The position numbers and the translations under genes were made by a program. Of a DNA stretch of 64,000 nt, positions 34,194-43,208 are shown piece by piece; the first letter of the stretch is position 1, and every line of letters starts with the position of its first letter. Where the stretch lies: positions 6,882,001 to 6,946,000 of the forward strand of contig NZ_CP036262.1 of the NCBI RefSeq assembly GCF_007741495.1, in the 5' to 3' direction. The stretch comes from Roseimaritima multifibrata. GTDB lineage: Bacteria > Planctomycetota > Planctomycetia > Pirellulales > Pirellulaceae. Under the pieces are notes generated by a model. That model ran no database searches. It saw nothing but the letters and a program-made list of their open reading frames with translations, and was not told the origin of the DNA.

Positions 34194-36854
34194 ATGAAAC
34201 AATACTCTCACATCCTCAAACCGCTTGTCACGATCGCATTCTTTGCGATCGCGATGTATTTGCTGCACCACGAATTCAAGCAGTACAACGTCCATGAAAT
34301 TGCGACCAGTTTCCATGCAATCCCAATCACTGCGGCAATTGCGGCACTGTTCTTAACGGCCTGCAATTACACCGTCATGATCGGTTATGACTGGTTCGGC
34401 GTGAAATTGGTCAAACATCCGCTCAGTCTGAAACAGATCAGCATTGCAGCACTGCTCTATTACGCGATGAGTAATTCGTTAGGCATTTTGTTTGGCGGAG
34501 CACCGGTCCGCGCGCGTCTGTATTCAGGCTGGGGCATGTCTTCCGCGGAAATCATGCGACTGATCCTGTTCATTGGGGTGGCCTTTTGGATCGGGCTGTT
34601 TTGTCTTGGTGGCTTGCTGTTTGTCGTCACGCCATTCGACATTCCCGACCGGTTTCATTTGCCACTGGCCAACAGTCAACCGCTCGGTTTTATCATGCTG
34701 GCTCTGGCCGGATCGTACTTTGCTTGGTGTATGTTGCGTCGCAATCCGATCCACCTTCGAGGTGTGAATTTTCAGCCACCACCACTTCGCATCGCGTTAG
34801 CACAATCGGGTGTGGCAATGCTGGACTTCCTGTTTGCATCGGCTGCACTTTTCGTGTTGCTTCCAGAAGATGCGGGAATCAGCTTCCTGCCGTTTACCGC
34901 AATTTTTTTGCTCGCGATCATTGTTTCGTTGCTTAGCCATGTTCCCGGTGGGCTGGGCATTCTGGAATTGGTACTAGTCACGATGTTACCGGAATCATCG
35001 CATGGGCTGGTTGCCTCGCTACTCGTCTATCGGGTCATTTACTATCTGATACCTTTACTGCTCGCGCTGACGTCCATTTCGGCGGTATCGCTTGTCAATC
35101 TTCGTCGTCGAAATCAGCAGGGAACGGGAACGACAGCCGCGAAACTCCAGACTCTGGCAAGTTCGGCGACGACGGCCGCCAACGTTGTAGCTCCGCGTCT
35201 GATCACCGGTGCCATTTTTGTCGCCGGTTTGGTCCTTCTTTTCTCAGGCTCTCTGCCCGCTACCGATGGCCGCATGAAATTGCTTCGCCAAGCGATGCCT
35301 TTGCCACTGGTCGAAATTTCGCACCTAGCAGGCAGCATTATCGGTGCATTGTTGTTGATTTTGGCTCGCGCACTTCAGCGGAGAATCGACGCCGCATGGA
35401 CAATGACGGTCGGACTACTGGGAATCAGCGTCATCACGTCACTCGCCAAAGGTTTTGACTACGAAGAAGCCATCGTGCTATCGATTCTTTTGATTGCAAT
35501 CCTGCCGTGCCGAAGCTACTTCTATCGCAAAGGCAACTTACTTGCGCCGTCGATCAGTGTTGGGTGGCTCGCTTCCGTTGCGATCGCGTTGGGGCTTTCA
35601 TTTTGGCTGGTTTTGTTTGCGTTTCGCCACGTGGAATACTCCAATCAACTGTGGTGGGAATTTGCTTACCGAGGGGACGCGCCGCGATCGCTGCGAGCCC
35701 TACTTGCCGCTGCCGTTGTATTCGCACTGGTGGCCGTCGCCAAATTACTTCGCTCCCGTCCTGCCGTTCCCCCATTGCCAACCGAAGCAGAGATGGCGGA
35801 AGTCGAATCGATTGTCAAGGATTCCGAATCAACCGTGGCAAACCTGGCACTGCTAGGAGACAAACGCTTTATTTTCAGCGACGATCGTAAAGCGGTGGCA
35901 ATGTTCGGTTGCGAAGGCAATAGCTGGATCACGATGAGCGATCCGATCGGCCCTGAGAAATCGGCGGACAATGCAGCGTGGAAGTTCCGCGAAGCCTGTG
36001 ATGCAATCGGAGTCGTACCGGTTTTCTACCAGATCGCTGAGCAGCATTTGGCTCGCTACATCGAAATGGGAATGACGATGCTGAAATTGGGCGAAGAGGG
36101 ACGTGTGCCGTTGGAGAATTTTTCTCTAGAAGGCAGTCACCGCAAAGACCTCCGCCGCACGAAAAAGAAATCTAACGAAGCGGGACTGAAATTTAAAATC
36201 ATCCCACAAGCCGAAGTGGCGACGGTGATGCCGCGATTAAAGGAAATTTCAGATGCTTGGTTGGGGGACAAGTCGGCGGGCGAGAAAGGATTTTCGCTAG
36301 GATTCTTCGACCAGGACTACATCGCCCGCTACGACATCGCAGTGATTGTCCGCCCCAACCCGACAGCCACGCTTGCCCCAAACGTGGAACCTGACGATCC
36401 AAAGGCTGAAGAGGTTCCTAACACAAGCCTGGATCCAGCCGACCAGATCATCGCGTTCGCGAACATTTGGCGGGGCGCAAACCAAGTCGAACTTTCTATC
36501 GACCTGATGCGTTACATCCCGGATGCGCCTCATGGAGTGATGGAGCTGCTTTTCCTGGAACTGATGCTGTATGGCCGGAGCGAGGGTTTTGGTTATTTCA
36601 GTCTCGGCATGGCTCCGCTCTCTGGCGTCGACCCTCACCCACTTGGACCACGTTGGAACCGGCTTTCAAATCTGATATTTCGACACGGCGAACACTTCTA
36701 TAACTTCCAGGGTTTGCGAGCTTACAAAAACAAATTCGCACCCGAATGGAGTCCTAAATACCTCGCGGCCCCCGGCGGCCTTGCCACCGCCCGGGCCCTA
36801 ACGGATGTGGTCACATTGATCGGTGGTGGGCTACGAAAGATTCTGCACCGGTAG
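34194..36854 (+). CDS. mprF: MprF-like lysylphosphatidylglycerol synthase/flippase
   Basis: 886 residues from the ATG at 34194, which has AAGG five bases upstream; a GTG at 34155 is less likely. The first ~530 residues hold about 12-14 membrane helices, including the flippase-type MSNSLGILFGGAPVRARLY and SHVPGGLGILELVLV. The C-terminal cytoplasmic part is the GNAT-like aminoacyl-phosphatidylglycerol transferase domain (VANLALLGDKRFIFSDD, MGMTMLKLGEEGRVPLENFS, FGYFSLGMAPLSG, YNFQGLRAYKNKFAPEW). The enzyme transfers Lys (or Ala) from tRNA to phosphatidylglycerol and flips the product, lowering negative surface charge. The length equals that of full bifunctional MprF. Which amino acid is used cannot be told. 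Confidence 0.92.
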   Translation: MKQYSHILKPLVTIAFFAIAMYLLHHEFKQYNVHEIATSFHAIPITAAIAALFLTACNYTVMIGYDWFGVKLVKHPLSLKQISIAALLYYAMSNSLGILFGGAPVRARLYSGWGMSSAEIMRLILFIGVAFWIGLFCLGGLLFVVTPFDIPDRFHLPLANSQPLGFIMLALAGSYFAWCMLRRNPIHLRGVNFQPPPLRIALAQSGVAMLDFLFASAALFVLLPEDAGISFLPFTAIFLLAIIVSLLSHVPGGLGILELVLVTMLPESSHGLVASLLVYRVIYYLIPLLLALTSISAVSLVNLRRRNQQGTGTTAAKLQTLASSATTAANVVAPRLITGAIFVAGLVLLFSGSLPATDGRMKLLRQAMPLPLVEISHLAGSIIGALLLILARALQRRIDAAWTMTVGLLGISVITSLAKGFDYEEAIVLSILLIAILPCRSYFYRKGNLLAPSISVGWLASVAIALGLSFWLVLFAFRHVEYSNQLWWEFAYRGDAPRSLRALLAAAVVFALVAVAKLLRSRPAVPPLPTEAEMAEVESIVKDSESTVANLALLGDKRFIFSDDRKAVAMFGCEGNSWITMSDPIGPEKSADNAAWKFREACDAIGVVPVFYQIAEQHLARYIEMGMTMLKLGEEGRVPLENFSLEGSHRKDLRRTKKKSNEAGLKFKIIPQAEVATVMPRLKEISDAWLGDKSAGEKGFSLGFFDQDYIARYDIAVIVRPNPTATLAPNVEPDDPKAEEVPNTSLDPADQIIAFANIWRGANQVELSIDLMRYIPDAPHGVMELLFLELMLYGRSEGFGYFSLGMAPLSGVDPHPLGPRWNRLSNLIFRHGEHFYNFQGLRAYKNKFAPEWSPKYLAAPGGLATARALTDVVTLIGGGLRKILHR

Positions 36855-36883
36855 CGCCGTGGGACGACGCATCGATAACTAGC

Positions 36884-36938
36884 GTAGTGGACGAGGTAAT
36901 GAGCCCCGTTTTCCAGGACTCGTTGCCTCGTCCACTAC
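36884..36938. terminator. hairpin between convergent mprF and EEP gene
   Basis: Perfect 13-base arms GTAGTGGACGAGG (36884-36896) and its complement (36926-36938), extended inward by partial pairing. No clear T-run. It sits just past mprF and at the end of the convergent gene, so a bidirectional terminator is likely. Confidence 0.7.
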
Positions 36939-36943
36939 ACCAC

Positions 36944-37687
36944 TCAAATCGATGCCGTCCCCTGCGGTGACACCACTTCAAAGTCGGCGATGACGGGAAG
37001 GTGGTCCGACGCTTTGCGAGCAAGTTGGATACGCCCGGAAAAGCTATCCAACCTTTGCAAATTTCCGCGATAATAGATAGCGTCCAGACTGCGAATTGGC
37101 AGGGCAGCTGGAAACGTTTTCGCTCGATCGACCGCACATTGAAACCCAAGCGGAAACATCAACTTCCGTCCATGTTCCGCCCATACGTCGTTGAAGTCAC
37201 CGCCGACGACGAAGGGGAGCGACCGGTCACTAAAATGATCGAGCGCCAGAATTCGTTTGATCTGCACGCTCCGCTCGAACCCCGATAACCCCAGGTGCGT
37301 GTTGCACAGCAGGAGCGACTGTGTTTGGTCGCCGCAAGAAATTTCAGCCGACGCAATCAGCGCACGGCGAGGCTTTTTGATCGAAACCTGTAAGTCAACG
37401 TCCAGTTTCTGCCCCAAGGGAAACCGACTGAGGATTCCGTTTCCGTAGTGTCCACCCTTTACGGCAACATTGTTCTGGTACGCTTGAAAAGGCATTTCCA
37501 ACGCATCCGCTAAACGCTGAATCTGCCGCTCATGCCCTGAACGCTTGACACCATCGTCAACTTCTTGCAGGAAAACAACATCTGGTTGATAGTGGGCAAT
37601 CACATCGACAATGCGCTGCAGGCGATAACGACGATCAACGCCACCGATCCCCTTGTGGATGTTGTAAGTCATCAACCGAAATTGCAT
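36944..37687 (-). CDS. endonuclease/exonuclease/phosphatase (EEP) family protein
   Basis: 247 residues from the ATG at 37685-37687 with GGAG eight bases upstream; a GTG nine bases earlier is possible. EEP motifs: FRLMTYNIHKGIGG (catalytic Asn), VVFLQEVDDGV (metal Glu), LLLCNTHLGL, FVVGGDFNDVW and the C-terminal KASDHLPVIADF (Asp-His). No signal peptide, so cytoplasmic. Small stand-alone members like this are often found beside phospholipid genes and may act on lipids or nucleotides; here the neighbour is mprF, but convergent rather than in operon. The substrate is unknown. Confidence 0.88.
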   Translation of the reverse strand: MQFRLMTYNIHKGIGGVDRRYRLQRIVDVIAHYQPDVVFLQEVDDGVKRSGHERQIQRLADALEMPFQAYQNNVAVKGGHYGNGILSRFPLGQKLDVDLQVSIKKPRRALIASAEISCGDQTQSLLLCNTHLGLSGFERSVQIKRILALDHFSDRSLPFVVGGDFNDVWAEHGRKLMFPLGFQCAVDRAKTFPAALPIRSLDAIYYRGNLQRLDSFSGRIQLARKASDHLPVIADFEVVSPQGTASI

Positions 37688-38283
37688 ATTTCGCACTCCA
37701 CATCACGTCGCACGGTGGTCCTCATCGTGAACGGCGGCTTCAAAAGGTGACGCAAGCTTCCTGCTTGCGAATTTCGTCAAGCGTGAACCGTAAGCTTTGA
37801 GTCCAGTTCTACGCACTCTCGGCGGGGACCACCGGACTACGTTTTATCACTTACCGACGGGACTGCCCATTGTCCATTCTCTAAAGCATCACCACCGCCC
37901 CCCCAGTTATCGCGTTAGCTTCTCCGCTGCGATCCCGACTTTGCGACAATTTGCCGCCTACGAATCATCAAATGGTCGACGTCTGCCCTCTTTGTCAGGG
38001 AACGGCATCACACCCGACCAAGGGAATTCCTGCCAGTTCCCTGCAAATACGTTACCAACGGCTGAGAGAGGTAGCGAGACGTGCGAAAACGCCACAGCGA
38101 CGAACTATCCCAGCCCAAAAAACGAACACAAGCAACACAGCGCATTGGGATTGCAATCTGTTTCCTCTGCCTTAACGGCTGGTTGATTTAATCGAAAGCG
38201 GAGAAAGATTGTAGCCTTCCGCTCCGTGAAAGCGGCTTTAAAGGAGCGTTCTTTCGTGGAGCGAAAAATCCAGCGAGCTGCGG
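37688..38283. other. intergenic region with dispersed repeat
   Basis: No supportable gene. A small hairpin CGCAAGC/GCTTGCG is at 37751-37769. The right part carries repeat family B (38177-38266). Otherwise nothing recognised. Confidence 0.55.
38177..38266 (+). repeat. dispersed repeat family B, copy 1
   Basis: GGCTGGTTGATTTAATCGAA at 38177 followed by GCGGAGAAAGA, then GTTCTTTCGTGGAGCGAAA at 38248-38266. The same two modules occur at 54549-54612, closer together, and the first module is inverted at 52050-52084. It is non-coding and of unknown origin. Confidence 0.75.
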
Positions 38284-39150
38284 CTATTGCTTAGGTTGCC
38301 GTGCCAAGAAGTCTCCGACGTAAATCAGGTATTCAAACGGCAAGTCATCCGACGCCACTTCCTCTAAGGCACTACCTAGTGTACTGCGAATGATTTTCTC
38401 ACCTGCTGCGTGCCCCGCCTGCTGAACAATGGCGATGGGTGTTTCGGCAGGATAGTTGATCGACAATTTTTCAATAAAATCTTGAAACTCCGCTCGCATT
38501 GTAAACAGGACCATCGTGTTGCGATGAACCGACAACTTTTCAATTGTGTCTTCGGTTTTAATCCAATCACCTGCGGTCAATGTCACGCTTTTCGTGCGAC
38601 CACCTGAGGTGATTCCGGTTCCGAGAGCGGCATTGGCTGCATTAAATGAACTCAGTCCGGGAACCACCTGCGGCTTCAGGTCTGCAAACTCTTCAAGCAT
38701 CCAAGTCGACGGACCAAAAATCATCGGATCACCGTTATCAAGCACTGCGACCGTCCGGCCAGCTTTCGCCGCACCACGCACGAGATGGATCAGCTTCAAA
38801 CGTTTCGCCTGGTACTGTTCCGCTCGCTTCCGCTCTTCTCCCTCGTACAGCGAAGGATCGCGACTATAAAACGGAATCATCCCAGAAAATTCGTGGTGTA
38901 CCTCTTTACCCTGCAGGTAATCACGGAACGTTTCCGAGTGATTTTTGCGACAGATAATGATGTCGGCATTTTCGATAACCCTTGCAGCTCGCAAGGTCAT
39001 CAAGTCCGCATCTCCTGGGCCAACGCCGACGAGATGAAACGGCGTCGAGAAAACATCTGCCCCCTGGCACTCAGGTGACAATGGTTGGCCCCCAATCGAA
39101 ATGGCGATCGAGAGCAGAAAGTAGCACGCGGATTGAATGGATTGAGTCAT
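38284..39150 (-). CDS. tetrapyrrole methylase-family protein with signal-like N terminus
   Basis: 288 residues. From residue 39 it matches the tetrapyrrole (corrin/porphyrin) methylase family: HLVGVGPGDADLMTLRAARVI (SAM-binding loop), VLDNGDPMIFGPSTWM and VVPGLSSFNAANAALG. Family members methylate precorrins or uroporphyrinogen in the cytoplasm using SAM. The first ~31 residues (ACYFLLSIAISIGG, then ECQGADVF) look like a signal peptide or membrane anchor, and no in-frame start codon lies between them and the domain. A periplasmic SAM enzyme would be unexpected. It begins 41 bases after the DUF1559 gene, so they may be co-transcribed; no cobalamin genes are near. Confidence 0.8.
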   Translation of the reverse strand: MTQSIQSACYFLLSIAISIGGQPLSPECQGADVFSTPFHLVGVGPGDADLMTLRAARVIENADIIICRKNHSETFRDYLQGKEVHHEFSGMIPFYSRDPSLYEGEERKRAEQYQAKRLKLIHLVRGAAKAGRTVAVLDNGDPMIFGPSTWMLEEFADLKPQVVPGLSSFNAANAALGTGITSGGRTKSVTLTAGDWIKTEDTIEKLSVHRNTMVLFTMRAEFQDFIEKLSINYPAETPIAIVQQAGHAAGEKIIRSTLGSALEEVASDDLPFEYLIYVGDFLARQPKQ

Positions 39151-39191
39151 GATTAAATGGAGACCGATCGAGTTAACGGATTGTTATAGAA

Positions 39192-40247
39192 CTAAGGAAG
39201 CGAAACGACTTCGCGACCACTGCGAGTGGACATCCCTCGCCACGTCTTCATGTCCACACTATCGGAAATGAAGTGGACGCTGCCGTCACCGCAAGCGACA
39301 TTGACTCCAGCGGGATGAAGACTGCGTGCTGCAAAGAAGCCCAAGCTGTTTTTTGCGACGTCCGCCGTTGGTGCGTTTGGAGATGCGTAAGCGTTGAAGC
39401 CGGTGTCAATATCTTTGCCATGAATCCAAGCGTTACATCTTGCCCCGGACCATGAGGCGGCTCCCGCTACCGCAACTTCTAAAACGGGGTTGTCGCCTGG
39501 AGCGCCGTTGAACCCCATCCCGGATCCATACATGCTCCCCGGGCCACCTGCGTAGGTCGCGATATAGCGAAAATAGGGCATCGCCGGGGCCGGGGGCGGT
39601 GTCGGATATGAAGCTCCGCCGCCGATGAGGGCTTCCGCCAGCAGAAGCGTATTGGATGAACCATCGGTCATGTCGCGAAATCCAGTGTGCGAACCACGCC
39701 AAAACATGCCATCGGTTTGGGCTCGCGAATCATAGTTTTTACCGGTCCCCGACCCCGCGCAGACGACATAATTCAAGCCAGCAAATGTATCCGTCCCGCT
39801 AACATTAATTGGATTTTGCGGATCCGACGGACAGAGAAACGCTGGCACGACGGTCCTAGCTGCCACCGCATGGACGGCATTGAATTGCTGATAGTTCAAA
39901 GCCCCCAGATAAAGCGGTTCACGATAGTCAATAAGTGCTTCCAGATTTGCGTTTTCGATAAACGGCAAGACCTGAGCCTGAACCGAAAATCCAAACACCA
40001 TACTGGCGGTTGAAGTCGAGTATTCAGGCCCTGGAAAGACCTTGTGCGTTGATTCGTAGTTGTGCAGCGCTAGTCCAATCTGTTTCAGGTTATTACTGCA
40101 CTGCATGCGCCGAGCAGCTTCCCGAGCCGCTTGAACCGCGGGGAGCAGCAAACCGACAAGCACGCCGATAATCGCGATGACGACAAGCAATTCCACAAGA
40201 GTGAATCCGCGTCTTACTTGAGAGCGTAAGGTTCGATGGAAAGTCAT
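39192..40247 (-). CDS. DUF1559 pseudopilin-like protein
   Basis: 351 residues. The N terminus is a type IV pilin/pseudopilin signal (RRGFTLVELLVVIAIIGVL, cleavage after Gly). It is followed by the DUF1559 signature VQAAREAARRMQCSNNLKQI and LHNYESTHKVFP. The C terminus has the H-X9-DG motif (HPAGVNVACGDG). DUF1559 proteins are highly multiplied in planctomycetes and are assumed to be exported by a type II/IV-like machinery; their role is unknown. It lies between a Cys-rich protein gene and the methylase-like gene, all on the minus strand. A second member starts at the right window edge. Confidence 0.95.
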   Translation of the reverse strand: MTFHRTLRSQVRRGFTLVELLVVIAIIGVLVGLLLPAVQAAREAARRMQCSNNLKQIGLALHNYESTHKVFPGPEYSTSTASMVFGFSVQAQVLPFIENANLEALIDYREPLYLGALNYQQFNAVHAVAARTVVPAFLCPSDPQNPINVSGTDTFAGLNYVVCAGSGTGKNYDSRAQTDGMFWRGSHTGFRDMTDGSSNTLLLAEALIGGGASYPTPPPAPAMPYFRYIATYAGGPGSMYGSGMGFNGAPGDNPVLEVAVAGAASWSGARCNAWIHGKDIDTGFNAYASPNAPTADVAKNSLGFFAARSLHPAGVNVACGDGSVHFISDSVDMKTWRGMSTRSGREVVSLP

Positions 40248-40386
40248 AATTTAAAATATTTTGTAACAATGAAAAAAGTTGGCAGGAGACTGCTCGGCAC
40301 CAGCGCAGCGGCGAACGACAAACAGCTTCATACGCGTTTGAAAATGCAAACTAATCAAGCATGATCAGCGGTTAAGAAACGATGCG

Positions 40387-41040
40387 TTAGGGCACCGGGG
40401 TGTCGGGCATGTCCGAGCGAGAGTCCGCTTGATCATCATGGATAAGCAAACTGAATAGATAATGCGGTTCAATCGGCAATCCCGTGACTCGCACTGGATC
40501 AATGATGGCAGAGGAAAAAGACGACCACAACCACTGGAGCCCTCGACACTTTGCAGCATCCTCTAAACGAACGAGGCAAATTCTCTGCGAGGCTGCATCG
40601 TCGGTTCGCGAGGCGTCTTCTGCAATCGAACGATCGCAAGTCGCCGCACGATTCGTTTTCCCGCATCCACAACAAGTCTCCGCAGATGAATCGACCAGGC
40701 CGACAACCGTCGCGGTCACACCCTTGACGCGGGCAACCAAGAAAGCGGGTGGCGTGACCCCGTTGTCGTCCGCCCAACGCAGCTTTTCGGTATCGCTATG
40801 GCAACAACATTTATCCCAGCAAAACTCAACCGAAGGACAACCACAGCCACAGTTTTCGCATGGATACCGGGCTTCAATAAGAGGAGACGGCTTCGTAATG
40901 GGCAGTCCCGTCAGTCCAGCGGCGAACACAGCGAGCAGTAAGAAACTGACGCAGCGATGAAGGCGTCGAAACGCTAACGGCTGAAGAAAAAAAGCAAACA
41001 ACACTGGCAATATGCCAAAAACGAACCGCTTTGGGCTCAC
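40387..41040 (-). CDS. Cys-rich exported protein, hypothetical
   Basis: 217 residues from a GTG at 41038-41040; the exact start is uncertain, because GAGGA directly precedes that GTG and other start codons follow. A hydrophobic N-terminal region (about 8-48) can serve as a signal or anchor. It is followed by a dense cysteine block: CENCGCGCPSVEFCWDKCCC (61-80 approx.), then CCGCG near 122-126 and three scattered cysteines. The segment WADDNGVTPPAFLVARVK follows the cluster. Such clusters suggest metal binding (zinc, copper or Fe-S). I recall similar cysteine blocks in planctomycete hypothetical proteins but cannot name a family. Confidence 0.7.
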   Translation of the reverse strand: MSPKRFVFGILPVLFAFFLQPLAFRRLHRCVSFLLLAVFAAGLTGLPITKPSPLIEARYPCENCGCGCPSVEFCWDKCCCHSDTEKLRWADDNGVTPPAFLVARVKGVTATVVGLVDSSAETCCGCGKTNRAATCDRSIAEDASRTDDAASQRICLVRLEDAAKCRGLQWLWSSFSSAIIDPVRVTGLPIEPHYLFSLLIHDDQADSRSDMPDTPVP

Positions 41041-41380
41041 TCCTCACACTTAATATTCTAACTCTGCGATACCAAACGCCAAGGGATTAGCAGAGAGATC
41101 CAATGCGGCGTGGTGTCGCATTGTGCAGTGAATCTGGCATCGAACGTTGGACAGGGGATCTGAAAACGGTGGCTCGAGACGCCATCCGCTAGACCATCCA
41201 ACCAGCGACAAAACCCGGTCAAGAAAATTTAGCGCTGGACTAATCAGCGAGAAATACGGTGCCGCCGAAATACCAGCTTTCAAGCAGTCCATTCGGTTTA
41301 TCATGAGCGACATCCTTGATGGCATCGATTTTTCTCCACTCAGATCTTGAATCTAGATCTACAACTTCGAAAGTCAAGAA
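41041..41380. other. intergenic region between divergent genes
   Basis: Nothing recognised apart from presumed promoters for the Cys-rich gene and the GDPD gene. The open frame at 41050-41325 minus has no coding character that I can support. Confidence 0.5.
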
Positions 41381-42217
41381 ATGATACGTTTCGTCCGAGT
41401 CTTCACTCTGCTTTTGCTGACCAATTGCCTTAGTTTGTTGATTGCTGCGGATCAGGGGCCACATGCTTCCTCGTTCTTGAGCAATGGCGTGACCGCTCAT
41501 CGGGGAGATTCCGGTCGGTTTCCCGAAAACACGCTTCCGGCGTTCGAAGGTGGAATCGACGTGGGTGCCGACTGGATCGAACTGGACATTCTTCGCTCTA
41601 AGGATGGCACGTTAGTTGTGATCCATGATCGAACAACCCAGCGGGTGGGCGACAAGGACCTCGATGTAGCGGACTCCAGCTACGAAGTATTACGGACGGT
41701 GGATGTCGCTACGGACTTCCGCCGACGGATGGGGAAATCGATAGAGGAATGTCCTGCACAAAGGATTCCAACACTGGAAAATGTGCTCCGGCTAGTGATG
41801 AAACAGAACCGAACTCGAGTTTCGATTCAGCCCAAGATGGACTGCGTAGGCGAAGCTATCCAAATGATAAAGCGATTGAAAGCGGAACGATGGGTGGGCT
41901 TTAACGACGGCAACCTGAAATACATGGCGGAAGTAAAATCGCTCGCACCACAAATTCCCGTCTTCTGGGATCGTGGCGAAAACACGAACATCGACGAAGA
42001 CATCCGTATCGCCAAACAGCACGGCTTTGAGGGCCTCGTGTTACATCACAATGCCGTCACGCCCGAGAAATCTCAAAAGGTAAAGGCTGCTGGACTGGAA
42101 ATTGGAGCATGGACCGTCAATGACCAACCCACGATGGAAACGTTACTGGGCATGGGAGTCCAACGAATCTACACCGATCACCCCAGTCTGCTGCTAACCC
42201 TTAAAGAGGAGCTCTAG
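41381..42217 (+). CDS. exported glycerophosphodiester phosphodiesterase
   Basis: 278 residues with a signal peptide (about 1-23). The GDPD catalytic set is complete: TAHRG (His40, Arg41), PENT (47-50), WIELDI (Glu67, Asp69) and VIHD (His82), followed by TIM-barrel sequence ending AWTVNDQPTMETLLGMGVQRIYTDHP. It hydrolyses glycerophosphodiesters to glycerol-3-phosphate and an alcohol, in the periplasm. It is monocistronic and convergent with the HD-domain operon; the gap to that operon's end is 92 bases. Confidence 0.92.
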   Translation: MIRFVRVFTLLLLTNCLSLLIAADQGPHASSFLSNGVTAHRGDSGRFPENTLPAFEGGIDVGADWIELDILRSKDGTLVVIHDRTTQRVGDKDLDVADSSYEVLRTVDVATDFRRRMGKSIEECPAQRIPTLENVLRLVMKQNRTRVSIQPKMDCVGEAIQMIKRLKAERWVGFNDGNLKYMAEVKSLAPQIPVFWDRGENTNIDEDIRIAKQHGFEGLVLHHNAVTPEKSQKVKAAGLEIGAWTVNDQPTMETLLGMGVQRIYTDHPSLLLTLKEEL

Positions 42218-42309
42218 TTTCGCTGTCGCGGCGTGCGCGAATCCGAATCGCTTGCTGCGAACATGACTGGAAGAGAGCAATGAAACCTCCGGGACCAGCA
42301 CGTACGACC

Positions 42310-42834
42310 TTACCTACCTGCCTCCAAATCGATTTCCCATTCGTCCACGACAAATCCCGGAACGAATTGAAATCTCGCTCGGCCGTCCGCCCACCTGATC
42401 GTCTCGGGTCGCTTGGCAGCCTCGGTGCAAAGGCGACTAGGATGCGGCATGATACCGACGCGACCAAGGTCAAGTCGATCCGAATCCCAGCAAGTCTGAA
42501 TGGTTGCGTCCGGATGATTTCGTTCGTGCGTGTGCCCCTCGCAGGCTCGATACAGCAACCGAAACTTTTGATCATCCAAATCAAAAACGGTGCCTCGCAG
42601 TTCCGTTGCAAATTCCGCAGCGCGAGGCCCATGCTGAGGGTCGGCAACTTCACTAATTCGGCGTGAGTCGTGCAGGACGGCGAACAGCGAAACGACTGCG
42701 ACATTCGCACCCGTCTCTTCGGCCAGTCGCAATCCGTTTTCCAAGACTCGAGCCCAGTGCGCTACACCATGGTCGCCGTTGAGCGGCAGGGCATAGTCTT
42801 TCAGAATGACTTTCAGGAGTGGGTGAAGGTTCAT
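42310..42834 (-). CDS. HD-domain-like hydrolase
   Basis: 174 residues from the ATG at 42832-42834, which overlaps the stop of the DoxX gene by four bases. The sequence GDHGVAHWARVLENGLRLAE and LFAVLHDSRR has the H...HD pattern of HD-superfamily phosphohydrolases, and CEGHTH further on adds possible metal ligands. No signal peptide. HD proteins hydrolyse nucleotides or phosphodiesters; the substrate is unknown. It is the last gene of a three-gene operon with a DsbA-like protein and a DoxX protein. Confidence 0.8.
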   Translation of the reverse strand: MNLHPLLKVILKDYALPLNGDHGVAHWARVLENGLRLAEETGANVAVVSLFAVLHDSRRISEVADPQHGPRAAEFATELRGTVFDLDDQKFRLLYRACEGHTHERNHPDATIQTCWDSDRLDLGRVGIMPHPSRLCTEAAKRPETIRWADGRARFQFVPGFVVDEWEIDLEAGR

Positions 42835-43208
42835 GACTTCTTCCCTAGCGGTCGCGTGTGCCAAAACGCCCACAATATCAACGCTCCCTGCAACGGCAGA
42901 CGCAATAAGTGAATGATCGGTGATGCTGGCAGAATATCCTGATGCTGATAGAGGTAAAGGTTGGCTGGAAACACGGCAATCAGTAAAGCGATAATTCCCC
43001 ACGCAGCCAGCCGTGAACTCCGTGGAACCAACAGCAGGACGCCCAGCAGAACTTCAAAGGCCCCGCTAACCAAAACCAGTTCTTTGTGCAGCGGAAGATA
43101 GGGTGGCATGATCTTCATAAAAAAATCGGTATTCACGAAGTGCATCGTTCCGGCACCAATCATAAAAACCGCCAACAGGCCCCTTGATGTCGATTTGATC
43201 CAGGTCAT
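42831..43208 (-). CDS. DoxX-family membrane protein
   Basis: 125 residues with four hydrophobic segments. Family features: LLAVFMIGAGTMHFVNTDFF, MPPYLPLHKELVLVSGAFEV and LLGVLLLVPRSSRLAAW. DoxX-like proteins are small inner-membrane proteins often linked to thiol or quinone redox. It overlaps the DsbA/FrnE-like gene upstream (43205-43208) and the HD gene downstream (42831-42834) by ATGA each, so all three are translationally coupled. Confidence 0.88.
   Translation of the reverse strand: MTWIKSTSRGLLAVFMIGAGTMHFVNTDFFMKIMPPYLPLHKELVLVSGAFEVLLGVLLLVPRSSRLAAWGIIALLIAVFPANLYLYQHQDILPASPIIHLLRLPLQGALILWAFWHTRPLGKKS

Noticed and set aside
41050-41325. 91-residue minus-strand open frame
   Set aside because: No ribosome site, no domain, lies in the promoter region of divergent genes.
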